Source: Plasmodium malariae (lineage: Eukaryota; Apicomplexa; Aconoidasida; Haemosporida; Plasmodiidae). Taken from it: a stretch of DNA of 64,000 nt. Position 1 is the stretch's first letter, and every line of letters starts with the position of its first letter. The translations under genes and the position numbers were made by a program. The notes below the pieces were generated by a model, which ran no database searches, was not told where the DNA came from, and worked only from the letters and a program-made list of their open reading frames with translations. The stretch lies in NCBI RefSeq assembly GCF_900090045.1, contig NC_041787.1, positions 2,539,001-2,603,000 on the forward strand. The letters are read 5' to 3'. Positions 12,601 through 25,310 of this stretch are shown here, one piece after another.

Positions 12601-14195
12601 TCCGATACTAATTGAAATATATTGTTTAAAAAAAAAAATATGAAAAGTTATGAAAAGTAATTCTTATTTTATTTTCCTTATATAATATTGCATTTGAAAC
12701 TATTAAAACTTTTTCTGTGCTATATGTTCTATGTATACAAAGTAATTTCTTCAAGATATCTTAATCATACTGACGTATTTACACAAAATTAAATATATAT
12801 ATTAATGGAATATTACAATTACTGATATGCTTGTAAGCATATGCAATGGATGTACTGTTCTACTTATTTTTATAGTTGTATGTGGAAGGATGCTAAATTA
12901 ACATATATTTATGGTTATATAATTTTTCCATAGGAAGCAATATTCTATGTTAGGAAAAATATATAAGAAAAATATATATTTGTAAAATGGTATTATTATA
13001 CACTTTTTGTATTGTCAAAATATATGAGGGTTAATAATATTTTTTTTTTCCTATATTAATTTTTAGTTTTTGCATTTTATTTTATATATATTTTTTTTCT
13101 CTACCAATATGAGTTAAAATTGCTTTCTCTGAATATTCAATGTTTAGATGATATAACTGTTTTTACTATAATAATTTCTAATGGAATTACACTTAAAATT
13201 GTGATTATGTACATATCAAGGAAGAAATTATTACATATTTTTTTGGTACCTTGGATTAAATTTTAAATTATAATATTTACTTTTTTTTTCGTTTTATTTG
13301 ATACAAATAATTGCATTAAAATTTTTAATGATGAACTTTTTTTAGTTTATTTTTATAGAGTTTCTATGTACTGTTCTAATATTTAATATATATTACTAAT
13401 AAAAAAATCCAGCAACACGCTTAATATTTCTTCTGCGCTATGTATATAATATTTACTTTATATATATAAAAACTGTGTTCTTCAGATACAATACTATTTT
13501 ATTCAAAAGATTTGGTTAAATATGAATATATACTTTTTATTGAAAAACCATGCAGTTTGAGTACTGATTATTGTATAATATTTAATCATAATTTGGTCAG
13601 TATATTTTTTTGTAAAAAAGAAATAAAACAGTTGGTTTTTATTTCACGAGTTACATCAATTTTTATTTACTAACGATGCATTGTTCTAATATAAGGACTA
13701 AATTACCAGTTCCAAATAAATTCAATAAATTGAAATTTATTTTTACTTTAAATATAACTATAATATATCTCAAATGGGTTATGCTTTAAGAACACATAAT
13801 AAGAAGTCAGGGTACAATTTCATGAGTATAATTAAATGAAATAAAAATGCCTTGCCAATATAAGCTTTTGAATTGTGGAACATTAGAATCTTAAACTATT
13901 ATTAGATAGGAATATTTTAGTTATTTTTTCCATATATATAACAAATATTATTGCAAGTTCAAATTAAATTCATTAAAAAAAAAATTAAATAAATACAAAA
14001 AAAGTATTTGACAAAAAGTTAGAAAAAATAAATTATTCTAAAAGGACAAATAAAAAATATATATAAAAAGTTAAAATAAAAGTGTCTATATTTTATTTAT
14101 GCTCTTCTTTCTATTCTTTGATCTTTATCATTTCTACTAAATAGAAATGTTTATATAATCCAATTTTGTGGGCTTCTTAATATCTTTGATATGTA
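9691..14195. other. Intergenic with eroded sequence; one short coding-like island near 12.1 kb
   Basis: Bases 9691-10050 probably include the unrecognisable 5' part of the fam-l remnant. About 12049-12220 is distinctly richer in G+C than the flanks and holds a 45-codon minus-strand frame (12186-12049) starting MTILKDVKSDIGREHK, with no recognised homology. The remainder is low-complexity A+T-rich sequence in which no gene or RNA could be supported. Confidence 0.5.
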
Positions 14196-16029
14196 TCAGT
14201 TGATATTCCGTAAATCATTTGATGAAAGAAGCTCATCTTCTATATTTACTACGTTAAATCTCCTCCTGTCAGAATGTCTATAAGTACGTTTTAAGAAGCG
14301 TCTTGGTCGTTTGCGTGTACTTAAATCGGCAAAATCAAGTCTATACCTTTGTTTTCTTTTTCTATGTCTACGTAAACGTGATCCGAAGGGAGTAAACTAA
14401 TATATATATGAAAGTAAAAAACATGTATAATATGTTTATTTCACAATTACAATATTTTAAGAAAAATATGTTATAAATGGTGACTAATAATGTATACATA
14501 CAGCATAAAATAATTTTGTATTTACTTTAAAAAAAAGGTAAAATATAAAAATAATTCCCATTACTAGAGTAACTGCAGTAGAAATACGGAAAAAAATGTT
14601 GTTTAATATATTTGATTCATTAGCTGATCTCCTTTTCCACACTCTTTCGCGTGCTGGTTTTAAATCATCTTCTGTCCATGACCTTCCAGCCTGCACTTTG
14701 TATGCCCCAGTACCTTCTATTTGTGTAGCAAATTTTCCTTCAACCAATTCTTCCATATACCGCAAAGTCGCATGCTATCTTTATTATTACTTCTACTTCG
14801 ACAATCTAGTTTTCCTCCTTGTTTAAAGCTCCACTTATATGAGTTAAGTGTGAGTTTACTAGATGGTATTTCTTTTTTTACGTCGGTAGCCCTAGGAACC
14901 CCTCTGTTTCCTTTTCCATCAACTTCAACATCTTTTCCTGGATCTACCCTCGATATTGAACTTGCATTATCTGCAGAGAAACTACTAACAGTCGCTTCCT
15001 GTCCATCAGTTCTAGCAGTAGGCTCATCAACGGGTAAAGGAACAAAATTTGAGTATAAAATACAAACTGGTCTCTTAGCATCTCCTACTTCTAATGTGTC
15101 TTTTGTCGGACTATAACATCCACCATAATTAATTGCGCTCATAAATTCTTTCCCGAATTCCTCAGGATTTGATTTTTCATCTTTGAATATAGATTTAATA
15201 CTTTTTAGACCCTCACATCTTTCGTTACCATTAGATCCTAACGCGGATAAGAGTCTGCTCGGATTAAAATCGTCTTTACAACTCAAAAAATAATTAGAAC
15301 AATCCCAAAAACTTGGGGTACAACAATTTTCCTTCTCATCGTCATATATAACACTGATAGATTTAAGATATTCTTTATATTTACCATTCTTACACTTATT
15401 ACAAGTTTCACTAGTTTTAATATTGTTATAATTTTTAAAATAATCATACAAATACTTCTCTTGGACTTTATAATTCAATCCTTGCAAATTCTTAATATCA
15501 AATCTATAAGAACAATCATGTTTCCTGTGCTTAGTGAAAAGTTCAATCTGTAATTTATTAAATTTCTTAATAACATCTTCAATATCACTATCTGATGTAC
15601 TTTCATTAAACAAATTCCTTACTTCTTGATATACCCAGTTTTTATAATGCGAACAATAGTCCTTATATTTTTCTGATGTATGCTTTTTAAATACAAATTC
15701 TAAAAGTTTTGTGACTTTTTTACAAAGTTCAAAGGATTTTTCTTTGTAATCTTGTTTTATTGTTTTAAATTCATTACAGTATGTTTCATCTGTTGCATTT
15801 ACCAATTCATCATTGAATTCTTTGTATATACTGTATGGATATGACTCTTCTAAAATTTTATCCTGAAAATTAAATTTATAAAAAGAATTTTACAAATACT
15901 TAAGTACTTATATATAATAAAATATATCCTGTTAATCTATGTTAGAAATGGCATTTTAATAAATGAGTATGTATATTATTATTGCTATGAAAAATGAAAG
16001 TATCCATAAACTTCTTTTACCATTTCCAT
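14196..16029 (-). pseudogene. pir: PIR (Plasmodium interspersed repeat) protein gene, three exons, one frameshift before the membrane segment
   Basis: The likely exon 1 (16029-16021) is ATG GAA ATG with donor GTAAAAG. A 158 bp intron ends TTTTCAG. Exon 2 runs 15862-14526, and exon 3 (14396-14196) follows a 129 bp intron (GTAAAT...TTAG, phase 0). Exon 2 carries pir/vir hallmarks: ILEESYPYSIYKEFNDEL, YCSHYKNWVYQEVRNLF, Cys pairs (CNKCKNG, ENCCTPSFWDCSNYF) and FNPSRLLSALGSNG. A Ser/Thr-rich linker leads to one membrane segment, STAVTLVMGIIFIFYLFF. Exon 3 is an Arg/Lys-rich tail starting FTPFGSRLRRHRKRK, then HSDRRRFNVVNIEDELL. PIR proteins are variant proteins of the infected red cell. The frame breaks between 14777 and 14717. 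One base missing near the T run at 14766-14764 would reconnect it: exon 2 is 1337 bp, one short of a multiple of three. It is either a recent pseudogene or a homopolymer assembly error. The exon 1 assignment is the weakest part. Confidence 0.82.
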
Positions 16030-19000
16030 AATTTTTCATTATTTTTATGTATTTACTGTATGAAATAATTAAAACTGTATATATACTAATATTTAAGTAA
16101 AAAGAATGACTACATATATACAATTGGTTCATTTCGAGCGTTTTATACTTTTCATTAGTAATTACATCTATTTGCATATTTCTTAAAGAAATATGGCACT
16201 AATTCATTCTAAAAAATAAATTATAACTGTATTGATTTTATCATATTAATATGGATAATTAAAACAGAAATAACCTTAATGTTAATACAGTATAACAGTA
16301 AATAGTAAAAAAGAAGGAATCCATTTATAGCAAAACTTTATTCTGTATACTAATATGCATAAATATATATATATGTACGTACGTAATTAATTATTATTAT
16401 CCTATTTTCTTTAATAGAACATATATTTTTTAATATAAAAAATTAAAAATTGTAATTCCGTGCAAACATTTATTTTCAAGCACTTTTGTACTTTTAAGTA
16501 TTTGTATGTATCTTAATATGGTATTTCTGTAAAATTACGAAATTTACTTTTTTGAAAATTTTGTTCCATAAATAAGCGTAATATCATTTCATTAATACTT
16601 TATCTTTTACCGTATTATATGCAATACTCTATAATATTATACGCGCATTACTATAGTTAACTAAGCGCATATTACAAAAATTATAAATATGTATATAAAA
16701 AGAAGAATATTTAAAAAAAACAATAAATGAAATATAAACCAAAAAATTATTTTTAATATGATAAAAAATTTTACTTGGAATATATTTATTTTATTTTTAA
16801 TATCATTAATTTTTAGATACCCTATATATATATAACTATAGTACAAATTATTCATTTCTATTAATAACCACAATAAATTGTAAGTCGATATATTTTTTTT
16901 TGATTCATTATTATAGTTCACATAGTGTATAATATGTTTTTTATCAATGCGAGTATGCATAAAATAAACTAATCAAATGGATCATTTTTAATAAAAAATT
17001 TAAATTGTTAATTACATTAAAAAGTTGGAATATAATATTTTTATCTATTGAGCGTAATAAAAATATTTTTTTGAATATGACTAAAAGGCGATTATCATAA
17101 TTCAAATATAGTTAAATATTAAATTTGGGAAATATAATTACAATATTTATTTAATTTTTCAAAGAAAATAAAATAATGTTTAAAGGGAATACTATTATGA
17201 GGCACAATTTGTATGGATTATTTAATCCTTTTTATACTTTTCCCTTTTTTTTAATGATAAATAAACTAAAACATAATTCGTTATATCAGTAAATTAAGGA
17301 AATATTAGAGAATGTTTTCTTATTTTTTTAACTATATATATATAAAATTAAGCGTTTTAAAAATTATAACGTACAAAATATTGCAATTAGGGAATAAGTC
17401 GATTATTAGCATGTTTTAATAAAATTTTAACACATGAAAATTAAGAAAATAATATTACGAGTTATATTGTATATATTATTATACATGGAAAGTAAATTTA
17501 TTTTCTGTCAATTTTATGCGTAAGAGAAAATAAATATTTTTATGTTACATATTACATTTATATTTTATTTAATATCATTTTATTTTTTGTTTTTTTGTTT
17601 GCATAACTTGTTGTTCGCATACTATGCTTTTGTTTTGCTACATAAATAAAATATTTTATTATTCTAATATTAATATAACATGTTTACATGAAAAATAAAA
17701 ATACGAATAAAAGTGCGTTTTCTTAATGAAGTTTCATTAGAAAAAAAAATAAAACATACAATAATACTTCATTATACATTGAATAAAAAAAAAAATAGTA
17801 TTGCATATATTTTCAAAAGGTATCATATGTTAATTTTTATTTATATTGTTCTTATAATTTACTTATTATGTTATATACTTTCTTTGATTAGAAGTATTTA
17901 CAGCTGTACAGATTACATTATTGTCGCTCATAAGATTACACAGAATTACCTAATAATATAATAATGGACATTGCATAATGTAAATAAAATGCTTTAATTA
18001 TTTTTGTTGAAATATATCTTCCTTAAATCCTTTTTTAAAATTTTTTCTTATTATGTTAGATTATTTATTTTATATTTCGGGAATCTCCATAAGTTAAATT
18101 CCTTAATTTATACGCTTCATAATTACTAATCATAGTCATCATACAATTACCATTAGATAAATAAATTATTTTTATAATCCTCGCTTATTTTTATTTATTA
18201 CTTTAAATATGATATACATCAATATATTAGGTATACCAAGTGAACCCATTAATCCATTAAGTTATTAATGTTTAAGTTAAAAATTCTCCTCAGTCTTACC
18301 CCTGTTATTGCTCTATTTTTTAGTTTGAAGTTAACTTGAAATGACGATGCTAAAAATGTTTTCTTTATTTTTGAAAGTATGTAGTGATATACAGAATTTA
18401 TTTTTAGAAAAATGTGCAAACAATTATTAATTACTACACATTTTTCATGTTCTAAAGTAAATAATATTTTATAAAAAAAGTAATACGTTCGAAAAATATC
18501 CAAATTTAATATTTTTTCCAAAAAATCCTTATCTACTGATCATATATAATATAGTATTACTTATTATCTATTTGTTTAAAAATAAAATATTTAAAAAGAA
18601 AAAGTATCCTTTTTTGTTAGCTATTTTGTAAGTTCAGTTTAAATGTAAATATTGATTTATTCTTGGGGTGACCAAATTATAATATTACTCAGCAGTTAAA
18701 ATAAAAGATATATTTAGTGAAATATTAGATATACCATTATTAATATTGTTTTATATACATTTTCTTCGAACATTAATTTGAAAAAATATAAAAAAAAAAA
18801 AAAATTAATTTATGAATTTATTAAATTAGAAAATACGTTTCATGTAACATTTTCTTTAATTGAATGATTGTGTTAAAGGAGTATATTTTCCATATAATTC
18901 ATTCATTTAAATTTACTGTTTCAAATTATATTATGTGGTATTATAATCTATATCAGTGTATACAATAATGTGTAAAAAAGACTTAAATACTTCATTTATT

Positions 19001-21145
19001 TGTTATATATTTACTAAGTCTATAAATATATATATAAAATTATATGCATATTCATTTGGTCAAATGAATGGATAAACGAATAAAACGCCAATGTATCTCA
19101 ATTATATAACATCTATTAATAAATATTTTATATTCCTATGTATCTTCTACTAAAGATATATTAAAAAAATATATTATTTTACTTCGCCTTTTCACCTACT
19201 TCGAAATTCTTAGTAGTTCCTTAGAGGTTTAAGAAATATTTTTTAAAAGTTTAATCGGAGTAATAACCTTTTGTAAATATGTAATAAGTATGTTAATAAA
19301 AAGACTCGTACTATTACATTATATATAATCATAAAACATATAAATTATCACAAAAGTGTTAAATTTATTAGTTTATTAACTTCTTATATTTTAGAATATC
19401 ACTAATAATATATATAATGTATTTTACTTATTAATAGCATAGAGGGAATACAAAGCGCGATATAGACATACATACATTTCTTGCAAAATATTTATGCGCA
19501 AAAAAATATTAATTTAAATGCATATATATATATATATATATATATGTTATTATCCTAAATTTAAAATTCTATAGAATATTGGACAAGCAAATTGATAAAC
19601 AGTACAGGGGATATATTATATCATGCTTATTAACTAATTTTTTGTGTATGTACAGATGGAATGAAAAGTTCTGTATGTAAGTATAAACACAAAAGTCAAA
19701 ACACTTGAAGAATAATTAACTAATAGTCCATTAATCATTCCCATAATTTAAATTCTCTAATATGTTTATTTAAACGATGCTAATATATATACATTACACT
19801 CACTAGAAAAAGGTAAAGAAATAACACAATCCAAAAATTAACTTAAAAAGAAAATAAGGATACTGCTTATACAATAAAAAAACTAACACATATTATTAAC
19901 AAAATAAGGCTTTTGTTGTTTCTAATTCGATAATCATGGCAAATTGCATGAAATATTCAACATATTTAATGCTACTATTAGTGAATATCAAAAGAATAGT
20001 ATAGTTCTTAGGAGTATATAAAAAATATGCTTTCCAGCATTTAAAAAAAATTAATTAATAATATTTAAATAAATAGAAAATATATTTATATTATTCAGTT
20101 TGTATATACCTATTATATAGCTTTCGTTTTAAATGCTTTAATATACATATATATATATGTCATTCCTTAATTATTTTATCATCTAAGCAGTGAATAACTT
20201 ATGTAAATGTAGAACAGATATACCTTTTATATAACACTATATGAACATTATCACCTAATGTATTTCTTATACATATTTAACAGAACATTTTAGACTAGTT
20301 GATAATAATAAAACAATTCTTTAAAAATTATTCGAATTTCACTAATGATGCGAATTGCTATAAATATATGTTCTACTTACGCCTTCTCTAATTAATATTA
20401 GAAATAAGAAAGGGAAATTTTTTAAGTTTTTTTTATTTTAAAGCAAAACATGAATCTATACATAGAAAAATTATAGCTATCTCCATATAAAGGATATACT
20501 GAATTATATAAAAACTGATTATTAAAGTGAATATTACATAATTTGTAAATATTTTACTATTTAACTTGTGTAAATATGATTATAATATTTTAAAATGTAA
20601 TATTATTCATTATATAAACATTTTTAATTGTATATATTAAATATGTAAACGTCAAAATATGAAAAATAAGCAAAATTTATTAAAGTATATATATATATAT
20701 ACATATATCGCTGGAAAGTAAATTTTTAATTATATTTTAAATCTTTAATAATTTAAACTAAAAATTAAAGTATAGAATATATATTTATATTACAAGAAAT
20801 ATAAAATTATATAAAGACAATTTTTTAATAATAAATGAAAAAATATATAAAAAATTCATATATATTAGAAAATTGTATTGTAGGCATACATTTTTTTACA
20901 ATTTAATATATAAAATTATATTTTCTTTCAGATTACTAAAATAAATTTATAGAATTAAATTTCTGCAATAAATAATTGTTTCTGACTTTCTACTAGACTT
21001 AGATTAATTTACGAGATAGTTTTATGTATATTAATTTAAAACAGTTGTATTCTCCAAGGAAGCAGAATGAAATATAAAAACAACATTACTAGTAATACAA
21101 ATATATAATGGATTATAATATGAAATAATAAGAGACATAATTATT
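16030..21145. other. Intergenic, no gene recognised
   Basis: A+T-rich spacer between the pir gene and the exported-protein gene at 21146. Short hydrophobic open frames occur (for example 16661-16960 and 17713-17961), but they consist of low-complexity Ile/Tyr/Phe/Lys codons expected by chance at this composition. An (AT)n tract lies at about 19521-19545. Confidence 0.6.
19521..19545. repeat. (AT)n microsatellite
   Basis: About 12 AT dinucleotides in the spacer between pir and the exported-protein gene. Confidence 0.9.
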
Positions 21146-21946
21146 TTAGGCATTCTCGGATATATAAAAACAAGTATAACAAATAATTAACGGAAAAAAC
21201 ACTAATAATATAAGCATAAAAAGGGCATGCGCAATTGCATATTTTACTGGATGTTTTTGTTGATTGTTTATAAAAGCATTAATTTTATCTTTATTAATAA
21301 TACAATTACGTTTATTACTTGAGCTGATGAGGTCTGAAGATGAATCATTCTCTGAGTATAACTTTTTTGAAGATTTGTGTAGGTTTTTATTGTTCTGAAT
21401 ATTATTATAATGTTTTACTGTAGGAGATTTTTCTTTTAAATTATGTTTAACGTTAAAATCTACAAGATTTTGAGGTTTTTTACGTGGCATAAAATAATTC
21501 AATTCTTCTTGATATGTATCATTGTATATTGATTCATTATCTTCTTCTTGAAAAAAGTTATATTGCTTTAATGCATATGGTTTTTTTTCAAATGATGCAG
21601 TACTTTTTCCTTTTAAATCATATATTTTTTCTTTTAAACATTTATGTTTATCTTCCAGAGATGCTCTTATTTCACTGCTTAACAATCTGCTATATTTAAT
21701 ATTTAATATGTTATTTATGTTCAATTCCTTGTTCCGAGTTTTATCGCAGATATTTGACTATAAGTTCATATTAAAAAAATATATATTTATATATTATATG
21801 AATAAAATATTCCTCTCATGTAAAAACATAAAATAAAAAAGAAAAAGAAAAAAAATTTAGTATAATAACTATGGTACCTCGACAGAATATTTGAATATCC
21901 ATATTAGACAGGAAAAAATGAAGGCTCTAATAAAAAAAATGATCAT
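21146..21946 (-). CDS. Plasmodium exported protein of unknown function, single C-terminal membrane segment
   Basis: Exon 1 (21946-21878) encodes 23 residues, MIIFFIRAFIFSCLIWIF then KYSVE, a recessed hydrophobic signal. The donor is GTACCAT, the intron is 120 bp, and the acceptor is ACTTATAG. Exon 2 (21757-21146) gives about 226 residues in total. The PEXEL-like KYSRLLSSE sits near residues 45-53, the position expected for export in this genus, although residue five of the motif is Ser. A charged, Asn/Ser/Lys-rich middle (EEDNESIYNDTYQEELNYF, SSSDLISSSNKRN) follows. A membrane segment at about 197-222 (AIAHALFMLILLVFFPLIICY) nearly ends the protein, leaving ISENA. It lacks the fam-l and fam-m signatures and the pir cysteines, so the family is unassigned. 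The frame is intact and the splice sites agree in phase. Export is inferred from gene structure. Confidence 0.8.
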
Positions 21947-23805
21947 TTGTGTATTTTGTTATATAATAGATATTTTTAAAGTTGTAAAAGCTTATATAAT
22001 ATTTTAGTAGATATATTTAATATTTTTCAAAAAAAATAAGTACATGAATAACTTAGAACTTGACTCAATTATTTTATATATTGTCTATACAACAATCCTT
22101 TAAATTTTTTTTAAAATAAATATAAATGTAGTATTTAATGAAGTACAATAAAAAGTTATAATTAAAAAAATATTTTCGTAAAAGCTATAATTAAAATACT
22201 ATTAATTAATATTATTCAAATAAAACAAATAAAAAACTATTTAATGAGCACATTACCGAAATAATTGTGTTAATATTATAATTCACCATACAAAATTTCA
22301 TTTCGAAAAAAAATTATATATTTATATACATAATATATATTGATAAAATATTGCTTTAATGAGGATATAATACAACAAAAAAATTCTAGAAATAAAATAT
22401 GTATTAGAATATATTCAGAAAATATTCTTAGAACAGTTATATTTAGAAGTATTGTTAAAATATATACTGTAATATTTTTTTAGAAATTATCTACTATCTT
22501 GTAATTATTTTTGAAAATATTTTTTATAAAAATTATTAATTAAAAGAGAGAAGGAATATATAGCAGTAACAAAATTATATTATATTATACATACATTTAT
22601 ATTATATATAGTATTATATTTTGATATAATTTGATATAGCATAATTATTAAATGTTTAGTTTATAAAAAATATTATTATTTTACATATACATAGTTATAT
22701 TTTCATATTATATAAGATATATGAAAATTTTATTTATTATAATATCTTCAATCTTGATGTAATATATGCGGATAATGTACATTTATATTTTAAATCAATA
22801 ATTCCAGTAATATAGTTATAAAAATGTATATTAAAACAATAATATTTGAGAGGTTATTATACTTTATTTTATAAAAGTTTCAATAATAAATTATATATGA
22901 TAAATTAAAAACGATAACAATTAAATTAAAATTTGATTATTAAAAGTATACATTTTAATTTTTAACATTTTACTAGTATTATTTGCGTACATTATTTTTT
23001 TTTATTTCAAGCTGTTTTTTTTTATGCACTAAAGTTATTTGTTTTCTTTTAATTAATATTATATTTATTTTTTCATTTCGAAGACTACATTCAAAAATAT
23101 TGGTAAAGTGCCATATTGTTTAAATGTATTACAGCAAAATCTTTGAACAATGATTTTTTATTAGATAAGATGAAAATTAGCAGGAAAAAAAAAAAGAGTA
23201 TAATGAAAGGGTTTTATTTTGGATTTATATGAAATATTTTATTTATTTATTATTATTTTTTGTTTTTAGCTTTTGATATATGTTTACTATAAAGTATATA
23301 AAATAATATTTATAATTTTTAAAAAAAATTTAAAAAAAAAATTTTATAAAGTTAAAATTAAGAAGGCTTCAAAATAAAAGAACAAATAAAATTTATAATT
23401 GTGATGTTATATGTAATGTGATGCTGAAGGCATGTTCACGACAAAAAAAAAACTAAAAGTATCATTCTCATTTTACTTTATATTTATATTATATATATAT
23501 ATGTATATATAATTAATAAAAAAATGTAAATATAATATTTTTTATTATATATAACAAATTAATATATATTCTTTTTTATTAAAGAAATTTATAGTGAAAG
23601 TACTTATTTTTGTATAGTGGTAAGTAAAAAGAAAAAAAAAACAATAAGTGTCATTGTTAATTATTTAATTATTCTACGCTTTCCATTTTACATTATTTTA
23701 TTAAGTTTATGTATTTGTTAATTATAGAATAATTAGTTTAATATTAAAAAAAAATAAAATTTACAGTTTTATGTATGTGCATGTATTTCTTTATTTATAA
23801 AGAAG

Positions 23806-23832
23806 AAAAATAAAATAAAATAAAATAAAACA
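23806..23832. repeat. Short TAAAA tandem repeat
   Basis: Four to five consecutive copies of the pentamer TAAAA run to CAAATAAG. A related AAAAC repeat lies about 370 bases downstream. Confidence 0.8.
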
Positions 23833-24184
23833 AATAAGAAAATAATAAAATGGATACAATTATACTTGATTTCTAAAATAGACATCTAAAAAGAAATCTT
23901 TTATTATGATCGTATGATATTTAAAATATATAAAATAGAAATGATTAATATGTGTATTAAATAATTTAATTTTATTTATCATATAAATATTCTTTAAAAA
24001 TATGAGTATTCCATGTAGTATTTACACCAGAAATAAGTAGAAAATGTTGTTTAGTTGTATTATTTCCATGGATTAATCATTTTGTTTCTAGAGGAGTTAT
24101 AACATTATACTATAGTTACATCGAATATCTCTAGAGATAGTGATATTCTTGTATTTCAAAAATCATGGTTTATTTCTGAATAAA

Positions 24185-24207
24185 AATAAAACAAAACAAA
24201 ACAAAAT
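24185..24207. repeat. Short AAAAC tandem repeat
   Basis: Three to four copies of AAAAC/ACAAA occur in tandem. This is simple sequence with no associated gene. Confidence 0.75.
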
Positions 24208-24914
24208 AGACATGAAAATAAAATTTTTAAAATATATATTTTTTAATTTTTTCTGAATTTCTTTTTTATTTATGTTTTTTATTTTTTATGTATAAAGGTA
24301 ATTTTTTTATTCCAGAACTTATGTATTATAGAAAAATAAACTTTCTAATAAATTTTGGATTAGTTCCTGCACTAATTTATATAGATTATATTAAAAATAT
24401 ATTAAGCGGATATTAAGTAAAAATACAAAGAAATATTACTATATAATTATTGTATTTTTCTTCTTTACCTTATCATTTAAAACTCAATGTGTACATATAT
24501 ATATATATATGTATAGTTAAATAATTAATATCTATAAACTAAAATATATGATTAAAATGGTAGAAGAGTTTAAATAAAGACTTTTAATTAAATAGAATTA
24601 TGATCATTATAATAAACAGTTTCTTTTATACTAAATTTATGTGTAATATGGAAAAAAGTCACGAAAAAAACAATTAAATTCCTTCTTATTATAAAAATTT
24701 AATAATTTGTCCATTGTATATAAAGTTGTCACTGTAATAATAATATGATATAGTATAATTAAAATATTCATACTTTTTATCTTTTTGTTTATTATTTATT
24801 TTTTTTTTTTTTGCTGTTTTTGGATTAATTTTTGTAAGAAGAATCTTCTTATTATAAGGTAAAACACATTATGAATTTATAAAATATATTTTTAAGTCTT
24901 ATTTTTATTTCCCA

Positions 24915-25310
24915 ATTAGAAAAATTATAATCTAGAGGAACAAAAGGAACTTTTGAATAGATTACAAAAATATTATATTAATAGAAAAATACATGAGAAA
25001 AAATGAAGCAAAAAATGCAATTTTGATAAAGCAGACATGTGAATATATTTAATATTGAAATAGAGAAAACGAAGAAAAGAAAAAAAAAAATAAATAGGAA
25101 AAATAAACCTACATTAGAAAAGATTATATAAAATAATAATTTAAAGAATATAGGACTAGTTAAATTAAAAGATATAAGGAAAAAATTAAATAAAAATATA
25201 AAAAATTAAAACACAAATTAAGGGCTGTAAATCGGAATAGATTTACTACTGAAAAATTAAGTTATACTTTAAAATCCTTCAGCAAATATATTTTTAGAAT
25301 TGTGCATTGG
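24915..25310 (+). pseudogene. Eroded coding-like stretch, family unknown
   Basis: The plus strand becomes purine-rich, as coding strands are in Plasmodium. After an acceptor-like CCAATTAG a frame reads YNLEEQKELLNRLQKYY then INRKIHEKK before a stop. Further charged fragments follow in changing frames (NRKNKPTLEKII, KNIGLVKLKDIRKKLNKNIKN). There is no open frame over about 30 codons. I did not recognise the family. It may be an old gene fragment or compositional chance. Confidence 0.35.

Noticed and set aside
14596..15116. Plus-strand open frames opposite the pir gene
   Set aside because: They are antisense to pir exon 2, which has clear splice sites and motifs on the minus strand. Their translations show no family features.
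16661..16960. 99-codon minus-strand hydrophobic frame
   Set aside because: Composed almost wholly of Ile, Tyr, Asn, Lys and Phe codons as expected by chance in A+T-rich DNA; no splice partner.
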